Source: Legionella cardiaca (GTDB lineage Bacteria > Pseudomonadota > Gammaproteobacteria > Legionellales > Legionellaceae). Taken from it: a DNA stretch of 64,000 nt. Under the pieces are notes generated by a model. That model searched no databases and had not been told where the DNA came from. It saw only the letters and a list, made by a program, of their open reading frames with translations. The stretch lies in NCBI RefSeq assembly GCF_029026145.1, contig NZ_CP119078.1, positions 958,501 to 1,022,500 on the forward strand, in the 5' to 3' direction. The position numbers were made by a program, and so were the translations under genes. How positions within the stretch are numbered: the stretch's first letter is position 1; each line of letters starts with the position of its first letter. Of the stretch, positions 18,446 through 26,677 are shown piece by piece.

Positions 18446-20149
18446 TTAAATGCGTCTAACTATTTTCTTTAAATCATTCCAATGGAGAGTATTAATAACG
18501 TCGGTTTTTTCAAGCCATCCTCGACGTGCCTGATAAATTCCAAATTGCATATAGTTAAGTTCCCTTGTGCTATGTGCGTCGCTTGAAATAGCAACTTTTA
18601 CACCCATTTCTTTAGTCATTTTGCAATAAATATCATTAATATCGAGACGATAAGGTTGTGAATTTAACTCAATAATGCAACCCCTTTCTTTTGCGGCCTT
18701 TAATATTTTTTCAAAGTTAATAGGATAGGGAGCGCGTGATTTAATAAGCCGCCCAGTGGCGTGACCAAATATGTTGAAATAAGGGTTATCCATGGCTTTT
18801 AAAATACGAGCTGTTTGTTTTTCTTCAGGAATTCTAAACTTAGAGTGAATCGAGCAAACAACAATATCCAGTTCTTTTAATACGTCATTTGATAAATCAA
18901 GAGTTCCATCTTCAAGAATATCAACTTCAATGGATTTTAAAATTAAAAAGTTAGTTATTTTAGAATTTAATTTATCAATTTCTTTTATTTGTTTTAATAG
19001 TCTCTTTTCATCAAGACCATTGGTTATTGCTAAACGTTTAGAATGATCAGTTATTGCAAGATACTCATATCCACGGTTAATAGCAGCTTGCACCATGGTT
19101 TCTAATGTTTCTTTTCCATCTGTTGCGTTCGTGTGAGAATGTAAATCCCCTTTGATATCACTCAATTGAATTAAATGGGGTAATTTATTTTTTGCCGCGG
19201 CTTCAATCTCACTTCTTCCTTCTCGTAGTTCAGGTTCAATATAAGAAAGCTTAAGTTTTTGATAAATCTCCGCCTCATTCTTACTTGCTATGCATTGCTC
19301 ATCCTTAAAAAGCCCGTTTGGAGTAAGGGAGAAATTTTGGTTGGCTGCTTGATAAACTAAACTCTCGACATGCTTTTTGTTACCGGTATCAAATATTAGA
19401 GCGGCACCAAATGTATTTTTGGGAACAAAAGATAAGTTTAATTTAATTCCCGACCATACCCTTACTGATATATGAGCTTCATTTTGCGAAAAAACATCGG
19501 TTACCTCTTTGAAATTAATGAATTTTGAAATTACAAATTCAGGATTTTTTGCGATAACAAGGATATCAATTTGTTCCAGAACTTCTGTTTTCCGACGAAA
19601 TTTTCCAGTCACGCAAAGGGCATCGCAAATTTCTTTTAGCTTCTGGGTAATAATCTCCACAATCGGTTGAGCATGGTATAGGCGAATAAATTGTTTTGGT
19701 TTTGGGTGTAAAATGTCGTTTTTTATTTTATTTTCTAATGAAGTTGTAAACCATTTAAACTGAGATAACTTGCCGTTTCTAATTGCATCAATTAATGCTT
19801 TTTTTGTTGTTATATTTAATTGTTTTAATGCTGCTATTCTTTTTTCCCCTAATCCATAGATTTCTTTTAATTCGTTAATATTTTTCTTGTTCTGTTTAAT
19901 ATTAATTTTTGGAATTTCATTTTTTTGTAAAATATAATGAATTGCCGAGGCGATGCCTTTTCCTATCCATGGGAGCGTTGTAATATCGAAATTATCTTCA
20001 ACAAGTTTGGCTAGATTAGAATCTAGATTTAAAAGCGTACGAGCTGCTCTTCGATAGGCGCGGACACGATAGGGATTATCTCCCCCAGCTTCTAATATAT
20101 CTGCAAATTTATAAAGACTATCAGCAATAAATTTATTTGATTTTTCCAT
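18446..20149 (-). CDS. PolX-type protein: HhH/Pol X region plus PHP phosphoesterase domain
   Basis: This 567-residue protein has the bacterial PolX layout: an N-terminal 8-kDa-like/HhH domain (GDNPYRVRAYRRAARTL; IYGLGEKRIAAL), a Pol X palm (about 150-320) and a PHP domain (about 330-567). PHP metal ligands look complete (DLHSHTNATDG, AITDHS, a Glu after SI, SIHSKF, FGHATGR, SSDAHS). The palm motif that normally reads GSxRRG...DxD reads GKFRRKTEVLEQID here, so the first catalytic Asp is replaced by Gln. Polymerase activity may be lost, leaving a 3'-end nuclease or phosphatase. It is divergent from the hemerythrin-like gene. Confidence 0.85.
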   Translation of the reverse strand: MEKSNKFIADSLYKFADILEAGGDNPYRVRAYRRAARTLLNLDSNLAKLVEDNFDITTLPWIGKGIASAIHYILQKNEIPKINIKQNKKNINELKEIYGLGEKRIAALKQLNITTKKALIDAIRNGKLSQFKWFTTSLENKIKNDILHPKPKQFIRLYHAQPIVEIITQKLKEICDALCVTGKFRRKTEVLEQIDILVIAKNPEFVISKFINFKEVTDVFSQNEAHISVRVWSGIKLNLSFVPKNTFGAALIFDTGNKKHVESLVYQAANQNFSLTPNGLFKDEQCIASKNEAEIYQKLKLSYIEPELREGRSEIEAAAKNKLPHLIQLSDIKGDLHSHTNATDGKETLETMVQAAINRGYEYLAITDHSKRLAITNGLDEKRLLKQIKEIDKLNSKITNFLILKSIEVDILEDGTLDLSNDVLKELDIVVCSIHSKFRIPEEKQTARILKAMDNPYFNIFGHATGRLIKSRAPYPINFEKILKAAKERGCIIELNSQPYRLDINDIYCKMTKEMGVKVAISSDAHSTRELNYMQFGIYQARRGWLEKTDVINTLHWNDLKKIVRRI

Positions 20150-20243
20150 TTCCTATCCGAAAAATTATTCCCTTATTTTTTATTATAGGTTTTACTAAAA
20201 AAGTGGAGTTTACTGGTACTGCAGGATGGTAATTGCTGATTGC

Positions 20244-20250
20244 CTATAAT
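20244..20250 (+). promoter_or_regulatory. -10-like element for the hemerythrin-like gene
   Basis: CTATAAT lies 47 bp upstream of the hemerythrin-like ATG in the 147-bp divergent region shared with the PolX gene. The call rests on its -10 similarity alone. Confidence 0.35.
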
Positions 20251-20296
20251 TATTAATAGGACATTAGTGTTTTATGTTTACTAAAAGGAGTTTGTA

Positions 20297-20758
20297 ATGA
20301 GCATTTATACCTATTTAAAACAGGATCATCGTAATGTAGAAGACTTGTTAGAAAAAATCGAAAAACTCGATTATGGTCAAAAGGAACTGCGTGATCAATT
20401 ATTTAATAAACTTAAAGAAAAAATTATTATTCATAGCAAGGCAGAGGAAAAAATTTTTTATTCCACATTGCAACGTTTTTCTTTAACTAAAGAAGAAATT
20501 AAACACGCTAAAGAAGAACATGCTGATGTTGAGGAAATGCTAGAAAGGCTCGCTGATAATAGTTTAGATGGCACAGCATGGACACAGCTTTTTAAACATA
20601 TGGCTTCCGCATTAAGACATCATATTAAAGAAGAAGAAAGTCAGATATTTGAAGATGCCGAAGTGGAATTATCTCATGAAAGAGCGCAAAAAATGGAATT
20701 AGCTATGAGAAATGAAAAGCATAATATTGAAGAAAAAATTCATCTTCATCTTCGATAA
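20297..20758 (+). CDS. Hemerythrin HHE-domain protein
   Basis: This 153-residue helical protein has the HHE cation-binding pattern. DHRNVE follows the first helix (His11), then HSKAEEKIFY, EEHADVEEML and HHIKEEESQIF supply the repeated His/Glu ligands of a di-iron centre. Members bind oxygen or iron, or protect Fe-S proteins. The family is common among stationary-phase and nitrosative-stress genes. AAAGGAG lies 8-9 bases before the ATG. It is divergent from the PolX/PHP gene. Confidence 0.85.
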   Translation: MSIYTYLKQDHRNVEDLLEKIEKLDYGQKELRDQLFNKLKEKIIIHSKAEEKIFYSTLQRFSLTKEEIKHAKEEHADVEEMLERLADNSLDGTAWTQLFKHMASALRHHIKEEESQIFEDAEVELSHERAQKMELAMRNEKHNIEEKIHLHLR

Positions 20759-21385
20759 TTATGCTCATCAATTTCTCTTAAAGGTTTTACCTTTTTGCTT
20801 TGCTTCTAAAAGTGAGAAAGCTAACTCAATAGCATACGTAAAAATGCTCAGCGATTTGATGTTTCTTGACTTGATAGCTTTGCTATTTAATATCTTATTT
20901 AAAACAATTCGCAGCAGCTTTACTCTTATATAGCTGATAAATAATCTATAAAACATGTGATTTTTCCTTAATTAAACTACTCAAATAGTATAGATTATTT
21001 TTGACAATTAATTAAATAAAAATAGTTATATCGTTTTCATTATGAAGTTAGAATAACACCAACGAAAAATTTAATAGGAAAAGGCTGTTTTACCAATAAA
21101 TCTTATTAACCCTATTCTCAGTGAGTTTGATTTGATGTTGGTTCTATCTTGGGTGATGGCTGCCTGCCTATGCGAGCAGGGCAATGTGTCATAATCCAAA
21201 TACCTTGGGCGAGAAAATTGGATTTTGATTAAATAAGATGTGTTCCTGAAGTTTGTCACCTGCGCAGGCGGGTAGCCATTTCTGGTTTGTCCGAAACTAA
21301 TATACTGAACAAATAATTATTTTGAATAGGCGATTAAGAAAAAAAATGAATAGAAGGGAGATGCTCCCTTCTATTCATTGACAAA
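20759..21385. other. Intergenic with REP-like fragment
   Basis: An AT-rich interval with no convincing gene. Weak open frames at 20768-20956 and 21071-21259 (both minus) lack ribosome sites and domains. A GC-rich segment at about 21258-21282 (CCTGCGCAGGCGGGTAGCC) resembles the REP-like repeats near 59.7 and 63.2 kb. Confidence 0.45.
21339..21379 (-). terminator. Rho-independent terminator of the DUF4142 gene
   Basis: A 16-bp perfect stem (arms 21345-21360 and 21364-21379, loop ATG) is followed on the minus strand by a U-run that corresponds to the A-run at 21339-21346. It lies 6 bp past the DUF4142 stop. Confidence 0.85.
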
Positions 21386-21961
21386 TTAGGCGTGTAGTTG
21401 TCTTTGAATATCTTGAGCTAAACGTAGATGTTGCTCAACATGGGCTCTAGAGATTTCTAATTGTCTTCTAACTGCTGGATTAGTTGCTTCAGTTAATAGC
21501 TTATGATTTATTAAATGTAGCGCAGCGGTATGATCTTTCACCATCGCAGCAATGTAAGCTTTGTCAAAATTATAGCCATTTAAACGATTTAAAGTGGCTA
21601 GTTCTTGTTTGCCTTTTTGCTTGAGCATCATTGCAACATTACCATTTGCGGGCGCTACGCCAATTCGTTTGCTTACATTTTGAGTTTCTTGTAAATTTGC
21701 ACTGTGCGCTCTGTACATTAAAGTGGCATAATTTCTAACTGCTTGGTTAGAAGCTTTAGTTTGAGCCAAGGTCGCTGCAGCAATTTCATTTTGATTGAGA
21801 ACTATTAAACCGCCTAAAATTTTCGCATCAACCTGTGCCTGTGCAGGGGTAACCACTGCTGTACCAGGAACAGCGTCATTGTAATAATCATTGTTATTTG
21901 TACATCCAGAAGCTAAAAGAACAGCGCCAACAGATAGTGAAAGAAGAAGTTTTGTTTTCAT
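21386..21961 (-). CDS. DUF4142 family lipoprotein
   Basis: This 191-residue protein has an N-terminal lipoprotein signal with lipobox LASGC (Cys at about 20). The mature part is a helical, ferritin-like bundle typical of DUF4142, with NQNEIAAATLAQTKASNQAVRNYA and MVKDHTAALHLI and no clear metal site. It is probably anchored to a membrane facing the periplasm. The family is uncharacterised but frequently encoded among stress genes. It is monocistronic with a strong terminator. Confidence 0.85.
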   Translation of the reverse strand: MKTKLLLSLSVGAVLLASGCTNNNDYYNDAVPGTAVVTPAQAQVDAKILGGLIVLNQNEIAAATLAQTKASNQAVRNYATLMYRAHSANLQETQNVSKRIGVAPANGNVAMMLKQKGKQELATLNRLNGYNFDKAYIAAMVKDHTAALHLINHKLLTEATNPAVRRQLEISRAHVEQHLRLAQDIQRQLHA

Positions 21962-22371
21962 GTTGTCCCTTAATTTTGAGTTATCCTAAAGCGAAATTAG
22001 AATACAACATAAGTAAATAAAAAAATACTTAAAAAAATAAAAACAATATATTTTCTTTTTATCTGATTAATTTGTTAATTTTAAAGGAAAAAATATTATT
22101 TTTTTGATTCATTGTGTCCAATAATTATATAAATAATATTCTAATGAAAGTTTGATTATCAGTGCAAAAATGTTCTTAATTTTATGGTTTTGCTCCCATA
22201 ATGCCTGTTGTGATTGAAAATTTTATTTTGAAAAACCTATTCACTTTCATTACGTTAAGAGTATATCTCATTTGTTTCTATTGCTCTTCTTGTAATTTTG
22301 TCCTATTCCTTAATAAGGAACCTTAATATATTGATGCGTATTAAGAGGGGGATTTTCGGAGGCGTTTTTTT
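21962..22371. other. AT-rich intergenic region
   Basis: No gene is supported in this divergent region. It holds the promoters of the DUF4142 lipoprotein and of the small-protein cluster, including the palindrome at 22306-22320. Confidence 0.5.
22306..22330 (+). promoter_or_regulatory. Palindromic operator-like site upstream of the small-protein cluster
   Basis: TTCCTTAATAAGGAA (22306-22320) is a perfect 7-1-7 palindrome. It is followed by a second CTTAATATA at 22322-22330, so CTTAAT recurs 13 bp apart. It sits about 40-65 bp upstream of the first small gene. It vaguely recalls the tandem PmrA box of Legionella, but the spacing differs from the usual 11 bp. Confidence 0.35.
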
Positions 22372-22554
22372 ATGGAAAATCAACGAGAAAATGACAAACC
22401 CAATCAATCTACTAAAAAAAATTATAATGAAATTAGACGACTAGATTATAAGCGTTCCAAATCTAAGAGAAGTCATTCTAAAATTATACTTCCAGATGAA
22501 CCACAAATTGAAAACCCGGCTCAGCCAGGTGTGGTTCCTGTAAAGCCTCGTTAA
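22372..22554 (+). CDS. Small basic hydrophilic protein of unknown function
   Basis: This 60-residue protein is rich in Lys, Arg, Asn and Pro (MENQRENDKPNQ start; YKRSKSKRSHSK middle; PVKPR end). No domain is recognised, and it is probably disordered. GGAGG lies about 10 bases before the ATG, a real ribosome site. It is followed by two other small genes with strong AAGGAGAT ribosome sites, which suggests a co-expressed stress-type cluster. Confidence 0.55.
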   Translation: MENQRENDKPNQSTKKNYNEIRRLDYKRSKSKRSHSKIILPDEPQIENPAQPGVVPVKPR

Positions 22555-22612
22555 TGATTCATCCCAATTTTTAAATGGATGTCACTAATTTTAACAACTA
22601 AAGGAGATAGTC

Positions 22613-22771
22613 ATGCCACAGGGAGATAAATCAAAATATACTGATAAGCAAAAGCGTCAGGCACATCATATTGAAGAAAAGTATCGTAAAGAAGGTGTTT
22701 CTAAAAATGAAGCTGAGGAAAGAGCTTGGCGTACGGTAAACAAACAAGATAAAGGAGGAAAAAAAGGATAG
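22613..22771 (+). CDS. Small conserved basic protein (often annotated plasmid-stabilisation-like)
   Basis: A 52-residue protein starting MPQGDKSKYTDKQKRQAHHI, with AEERAWRTVNKQDKGGKKG at its end. This matches a widespread small-protein family, often labelled plasmid stabilisation protein without evidence. It is likely a soluble helical protein with a Gly/Lys tail. AAGGAGAT lies 6 bases upstream of the ATG. Homologues are usually found next to stress and DNA-protection genes, as here. Confidence 0.75.
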   Translation: MPQGDKSKYTDKQKRQAHHIEEKYRKEGVSKNEAEERAWRTVNKQDKGGKKG

Positions 22772-22836
22772 TGATAGTTTACTTAGGCAATATGAAGTAA
22801 CAGAAAAAATTTTACTAACTCTATAAGGAGATAATC

Positions 22837-23136
22837 ATGAAAGGGATTCTAACTTTACTTGCAAGTAGCGCATTATTTTTGCTTGCTTCTGTAAGTTATG
22901 CAACAGACACGACGACAACAACAACGACGGCTCCTGCAACGGGAACAACAACAGTCGGAACTTCACTGGATAATAACTGGACCTGTTCAACAAATGCTAG
23001 CAGCAGTTCTGTAGCAGCTGATCAAGCCGCTGATAAAGAGATGAGTGAAACTAAAAAATCTGCGGCAGATGCATTTGCTTTTGCAACAAAAAATTGTCGT
23101 GATTGCACAAAAATTACTTGTGAGTATGATGAATAA
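22837..23136 (+). CDS. Small secreted protein with Thr-rich segment and Cys pairs
   Basis: This 99-residue protein has a clear signal peptide (MKGILTLLASSALFLLASVSYA, cleavage near 22). A Thr-rich linker (about 24-43) and a helical domain with WTC and CRDCTKITC follow; the four cysteines could form two disulfides in the periplasm. AAGGAGATAATC precedes the ATG. I recognise no named family. It is the last of three small plus-strand genes and ends near a hairpin shared with the convergent ETF-QO gene. Confidence 0.65.
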   Translation: MKGILTLLASSALFLLASVSYATDTTTTTTTAPATGTTTVGTSLDNNWTCSTNASSSSVAADQAADKEMSETKKSAADAFAFATKNCRDCTKITCEYDE

Positions 23137-23152
23137 GCCATTGCTTAGCCTA

Positions 23153-23180
23153 AACTAATCCCTGTTTTCAGGGATTAGTT
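23153..23180. terminator. Hairpin between convergent genes
   Basis: AACTAATCCCTG (23153-23164), loop TTTT, then its perfect complement (23169-23180). The 12-bp stem lacks a good U-run on either side. It probably serves the small secreted protein gene and the ETF-QO gene. Confidence 0.5.
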
Positions 23181-23204
23181 ATATCTACATAGTTCCCTAG
23201 AGAA

Positions 23205-24836
23205 TTACATCCCTACATAATTAGGACCACCACTTCCTTCAGGTGCCTGCCAAACAATATTTTGGCGTGGATCTTTAATATCGCAAGTTTTGCAGTGAAT
23301 GCAATTTTGGGCATTGATTTGTAATCTTGGACCTGCTTCTTCCTGAATAATTTCATACACTGCAGCAGGGCAATACCTTGTTTCTGGTGAAGCGTATTGT
23401 TCATAATTAACGTCAATGGCAAGTTTTGCATTGCGCAGTTTCAAATGAGAGGGTTGATTTTCTTCATGGTAGGTGTTTGATAAATAAACGGAAGATAACC
23501 TGTCAAAAGTTAAGATGCCATCAGGCTTGGGATAGTCAATTTTTTTAGCTTTTGCGGCAGGTATTAGCGTTGTATGATCTTCATGATTCTTCATTGTCCA
23601 CGGTGATTTGCCAAACGTAACATAAGTTTCAAAGGCAGCATTTGCTAACCCTAGCCAAAGGCCGTAGCGAAATCCGGGGCGAATATTTCTAACTTGATAT
23701 AATTCTTTTGCGAGCCATGAAGCTTTCATTTTTTCAGGGTAAGCTTTTAATTCGACAGGGGATTGTTCTTCCGTTTGACTTAGAGTTTCAAAGCAAGCTT
23801 CTGCTGCAAGCATTCCTGATTTCATTGCAGCATGGATCCCTTTAATTTTGGGAACATTAAGAAAACCTGCGGCATCACCAATAAGAACACCTCCAGGAAA
23901 AGACAGCTTGGGAATGGATTGCCACCCACCTTCATTAAGAGCTCGAGCGCCATAACCTAGACGTTCCCCATTTTCTAATAGGTTGCGCACCATCGGATGC
24001 GTTTTAAAGCGCTGTAATTCACCAAAGGGATTTAGCCAAGGATTTTTATAATCTAAACCAACGACAAAACCAATAGCTACACGGTTTTTAGAGAGATGAT
24101 AAATAAATGAGCCACCATAGGTTGTATTATCCAAAGGCCAACCTAACGTATGAATAACAGTACCTGGCTGATGCTTTTCAGGGGCTACCTGCCATATCTC
24201 TTTAATTCCAATCCCATAGGTTTGAGGCTGAACATTGTCTCGCAAATGAAAACGTCGCATTAAGTTTTGGCTAAGTTGCCCACGGCAGCCCTCAGCAAAA
24301 AGCGTTTGTTTGGCATGCAAATGCATACCAGGTTGATAATTAGCCGTTTTATTACCCGCCTTATCAATTCCCACATCGCCTGTAGCAACACCAATGACCT
24401 CGCCATGAGTGTTGTAAAGAATTTCTGTCGCTGCAAATCCTGGGTATATTTCACAGCCTAAATTTTCAGCTTGAGTCGCAAGAAATTGGCAGAGCTCTCC
24501 TAAACTAATAATATAATTTCCATGATTTTTCATTTGCCTGGGGGTGGGGAGTCGGTAGGCTCGTTTGCTGGTAAGAAAATAGAAAGCGTCCTGGGCAACA
24601 GGAGTATCAAGCGGTGCTTCTTGCCAATTTTGAGGTAATAATTCTTGTAAACTTTTTGGTTCAAGTACTGCTCCGGAAAGAATATGAGCCCCTACCTGAG
24701 CACCTTTTTCAAGAATGCAAACACTTAGATCTTTATTATTTTTTGCAGCTAACTGTTTAAGCTTAATAGCTGCAGACAAACCAGCGGGACCTGCACCGAC
24801 AATGACGACATCATATTCCATTGTTTCGTGTTGCAC
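23205..24836 (-). CDS. Electron transfer flavoprotein-ubiquinone oxidoreductase
   Basis: This 543-residue ETF-QO passes electrons from ETF (fatty and amino acid oxidation) to ubiquinone at the inner membrane. It shows the FAD motif VIVGAGPAGLSAA (about 10-22), the family sequences GAHILSGAVLEP and IGDAAGFLNVPKIKG, and a C-terminal 4Fe-4S domain with CPAAVYE and CIHCKTCDI. Length is normal for the family. M6 (MEYDVVIVG) is an equally likely start. The etfAB genes are not in the window. Confidence 0.92.
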   Translation of the reverse strand: MQHETMEYDVVIVGAGPAGLSAAIKLKQLAAKNNKDLSVCILEKGAQVGAHILSGAVLEPKSLQELLPQNWQEAPLDTPVAQDAFYFLTSKRAYRLPTPRQMKNHGNYIISLGELCQFLATQAENLGCEIYPGFAATEILYNTHGEVIGVATGDVGIDKAGNKTANYQPGMHLHAKQTLFAEGCRGQLSQNLMRRFHLRDNVQPQTYGIGIKEIWQVAPEKHQPGTVIHTLGWPLDNTTYGGSFIYHLSKNRVAIGFVVGLDYKNPWLNPFGELQRFKTHPMVRNLLENGERLGYGARALNEGGWQSIPKLSFPGGVLIGDAAGFLNVPKIKGIHAAMKSGMLAAEACFETLSQTEEQSPVELKAYPEKMKASWLAKELYQVRNIRPGFRYGLWLGLANAAFETYVTFGKSPWTMKNHEDHTTLIPAAKAKKIDYPKPDGILTFDRLSSVYLSNTYHEENQPSHLKLRNAKLAIDVNYEQYASPETRYCPAAVYEIIQEEAGPRLQINAQNCIHCKTCDIKDPRQNIVWQAPEGSGGPNYVGM

Positions 24837-24990
24837 ACCAACTCCTTGAGGATCAAAAAAGGAAAAATGATCGCTTTTCTTTGACTTAAGATCAAGTTTC
24901 TATGAAGGACTGAGGAATAGCTAAAAAAATGGTATATTTTTATTTTCCTTCTTGTATACTGATAATCCTATTTGTCTTTCAAATAAACTT

Positions 24991-25350
24991 ATGCGCTTAC
25001 CCAAAATTCTCACAGCAGTTTTTTATCGCAAGTTAGATGGCTTCTCACCAGTTAGAGATTGGCTAAAATCATTAGGTAAAGCTGATAAAAAAATTATTGG
25101 TGCGGATATCCATGATGTGGAATGTTATTGGCCTGTAGGTATGCCAAAAGTAAAATATTTGCAAAACAGATTATGGGAAGTTCGTTCCAATGTTACGGAA
25201 AATAAAAGTGCCAGAATTTTTTTTACCACAAAAAAAGAAAACATGGTTTTACTTCACGGCTTTTTTAAGAAAAGCCGCAAAACCCCGCAAAAGGAACTTG
25301 ATATAGCCCTTGAGCGAAAGAATGATGTTTTCAAAGGCGGGGGATTATAA
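24991..25350 (+). CDS. HigB/Gp49-type toxin of a type II toxin-antitoxin pair
   Basis: A protein of about 119 residues from ATG 24991 (MRLPKILTAVFYRK). It has the RelE/Gp49-like order: GFSPVRDWLKSL, then KYLQNRLWEVRSNV, and ARIFFTTKKENMVLLHGFFKKSRKTP with basic catalytic-type residues. Such toxins are ribosome-dependent mRNA interferases. An in-frame ATG at 24952 overlaps the promoter-like TATACT and is less likely. The stop is one base before the antitoxin ATG, giving the toxin-first order of higBA. Confidence 0.8.
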   Translation: MRLPKILTAVFYRKLDGFSPVRDWLKSLGKADKKIIGADIHDVECYWPVGMPKVKYLQNRLWEVRSNVTENKSARIFFTTKKENMVLLHGFFKKSRKTPQKELDIALERKNDVFKGGGL

Positions 25351-25351
25351 A

Positions 25352-25633
25352 ATGAATGATTATATTGGTGCGTCATTCGATGATTTTCTCGAAGAAGAAA
25401 ATTTAATGGTGGAAGTGAAGGCTTTAACTATCAAACGAGCTCTTATAAAACAGACCTTGGAATATATTAAACAACATAAATTGACCAAAGCCGAATTCGC
25501 AAAAAAAATGCAAATAAAGCTTTTACAGCTTGATAGATTTTTAGATACAGAAAATAGTAACTTAAGTTTAAAAAAACTTATTGGACTTGCGAAGGCAATG
25601 GATAAGCAGATAAAGATTAGCTTCGTTGATTAG
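25352..25633 (+). CDS. HigA-like XRE-family antitoxin
   Basis: A protein of about 93 residues starting MNDYIGASFDDFLEEENL. The helix-turn-helix lies in LTKAEFAKKMQIKLLQLDRFLDTENSNLSLKKLIGLAKAM. It would neutralise the preceding HigB-like toxin and repress the shared promoter. GGGGGA just before the toxin stop acts as its ribosome site. A longer frame from 25310 lies within the toxin and is unlikely. Confidence 0.8.
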   Translation: MNDYIGASFDDFLEEENLMVEVKALTIKRALIKQTLEYIKQHKLTKAEFAKKMQIKLLQLDRFLDTENSNLSLKKLIGLAKAMDKQIKISFVD

Positions 25634-25640
25634 CTTATCG

Positions 25641-26141
25641 TCATTCAACCCACAAATTATTTTGTTTATGCCACTCTTCAATTGACAAGGGTGGATATTC
25701 CTTATAATGAATTTCTTTCGTACCCTGAGGAATTTCACACCAGTTGGCTGCATATTCAAGCATCATATGAATAGTTTGTGGTGCCTTTGGTAATGGAGTA
25801 TCGATGATTGAGGCAAAGGGATGAATTAATTCAGGCCAATTAGGGTCAGAAATCCATAAACAACTTCCACAATGTCTGCAAAAATGACGCCGTGCGGAGC
25901 TTACTTCTGAATGATTATTTGAAGTAATTCGTGCTTGATAAATGGAAATAGAATCATCTCCTTTTACTTTTAAACTCTTAGCCAGCGCCATGATATTAAT
26001 TGCATAGCCGCCACCTCCTGCAGTTTTACGACAAATTGAGCAATAGCAACGCATGTAAGGATAAGGGGTATGGGTTTGACAACTAAACTGAACAGATTGG
26101 CAGTGACAAGATCCTTGTAATTCCATATTAATCTTTTCCAT
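25641..26141 (-). CDS. GFA-family (glutathione-dependent formaldehyde-activating enzyme-like) zinc protein
   Basis: This 166-residue GFA-fold protein has the zinc-binding cysteines CHC (near the start), CYCSICRKTAG, and FCRHCGSCLW. The family includes S-hydroxymethylglutathione synthase and many members of unknown activity, so the substrate cannot be named. It may act with the aldehyde-type dehydrogenase at 16.2 kb, but this is speculation. M6 (MELQGSC) is the better family start; M1 is given as the longest frame. Confidence 0.8.
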   Translation of the reverse strand: MEKINMELQGSCHCQSVQFSCQTHTPYPYMRCYCSICRKTAGGGGYAINIMALAKSLKVKGDDSISIYQARITSNNHSEVSSARRHFCRHCGSCLWISDPNWPELIHPFASIIDTPLPKAPQTIHMMLEYAANWCEIPQGTKEIHYKEYPPLSIEEWHKQNNLWVE

Positions 26142-26152
26142 TGATTGATGGA

Positions 26153-26179
26153 CTACATGCCAGCTCAGCTGACATGTAG
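26153..26179. terminator. Interrupted perfect hairpin
   Basis: CTACATG and CAGCT pair with AGCTG and CATGTAG around a short loop, with one bulge pair. No U-run follows. It lies between the small lipoprotein stop and the GFA-family start, both minus strand, and may be a terminator or leader structure. Confidence 0.4.
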
Positions 26180-26192
26180 CAATTGCAAAGGA

Positions 26193-26366
26193 CTAACGAC
26201 CATTACCTCCCATGCCGCCAGTTCCAGCATAGCCTCCAGGACCGCCTCCACCATAATCGTCTCCCGAAGCTGGCTTTGTTGTGGTTTCAGAGCATGCAGT
26301 TAGGCAGGTTGAAAGACCAAGCAGGGTTAATAAGATGAATACAATAGCTATCCTTGTCCTTCTCAT
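26193..26366 (-). CDS. Small glycine-rich lipoprotein
   Basis: This 57-residue protein starts MRRTRIAIVFILLTLLGLS, a signal sequence. A lipobox-like LTAC places the lipidated Cys at 25. The mature tail is Gly-rich (DDYGGGGPGGYAGTGG). Function is unknown; similar tiny Gly-rich lipoproteins occur in Legionella and relatives. It precedes the GFA-family gene on the same strand, separated by a hairpin. Confidence 0.6.
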   Translation of the reverse strand: MRRTRIAIVFILLTLLGLSTCLTACSETTTKPASGDDYGGGGPGGYAGTGGMGGNGR

Positions 26367-26677
26367 ATTGAGCTCCAGATTGGATTGAAATTAATTAAGT
26401 TTTTGATGATGTTTAGTGTACGCTAGTTACTTGTAGAAATCATTACATAATTTTCGCTCACACAGCGAATGGGCAACCTATTGCTAGGAAGAAAAGTTAA
26501 AGCCGTCTAAACGTTTGGTTAGAACTCATAATGGCGATATTTGATAAGAGTAGCCTAAATTTATAAAGCAAGTAAAATTGCTTACCCCTCTGGAAAAAGA
26601 TTCACAAATACCGTATAAAATGAAGATTGTCTCGTAGTATGAATTTTATTTGTGCAATTAACCAAAAGGATGAGAGC
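26367..26677. other. Intergenic divergent promoter region
   Basis: No gene is seen. A short perfect hairpin TTCGCT-CACAC-AGCGAA lies at 26453-26469. The region must hold divergent promoters for the small lipoprotein and the outer-membrane protein. Confidence 0.4.

Noticed and set aside
20768-20956. 62-codon minus-strand frame
   Set aside because: AT-rich, no ribosome site, no similarity to a known family; could be real but is not supported.
21071-21259. 62-codon minus-strand frame overlapping a REP-like fragment
   Set aside because: Part of it is repeat sequence, and there is no start signal.
22306-22330. PmrA-type effector promoter upstream of 22372
   Set aside because: The repeats are 13 bp apart instead of about 11, and the downstream genes do not look like effectors; kept only as an unassigned palindrome.
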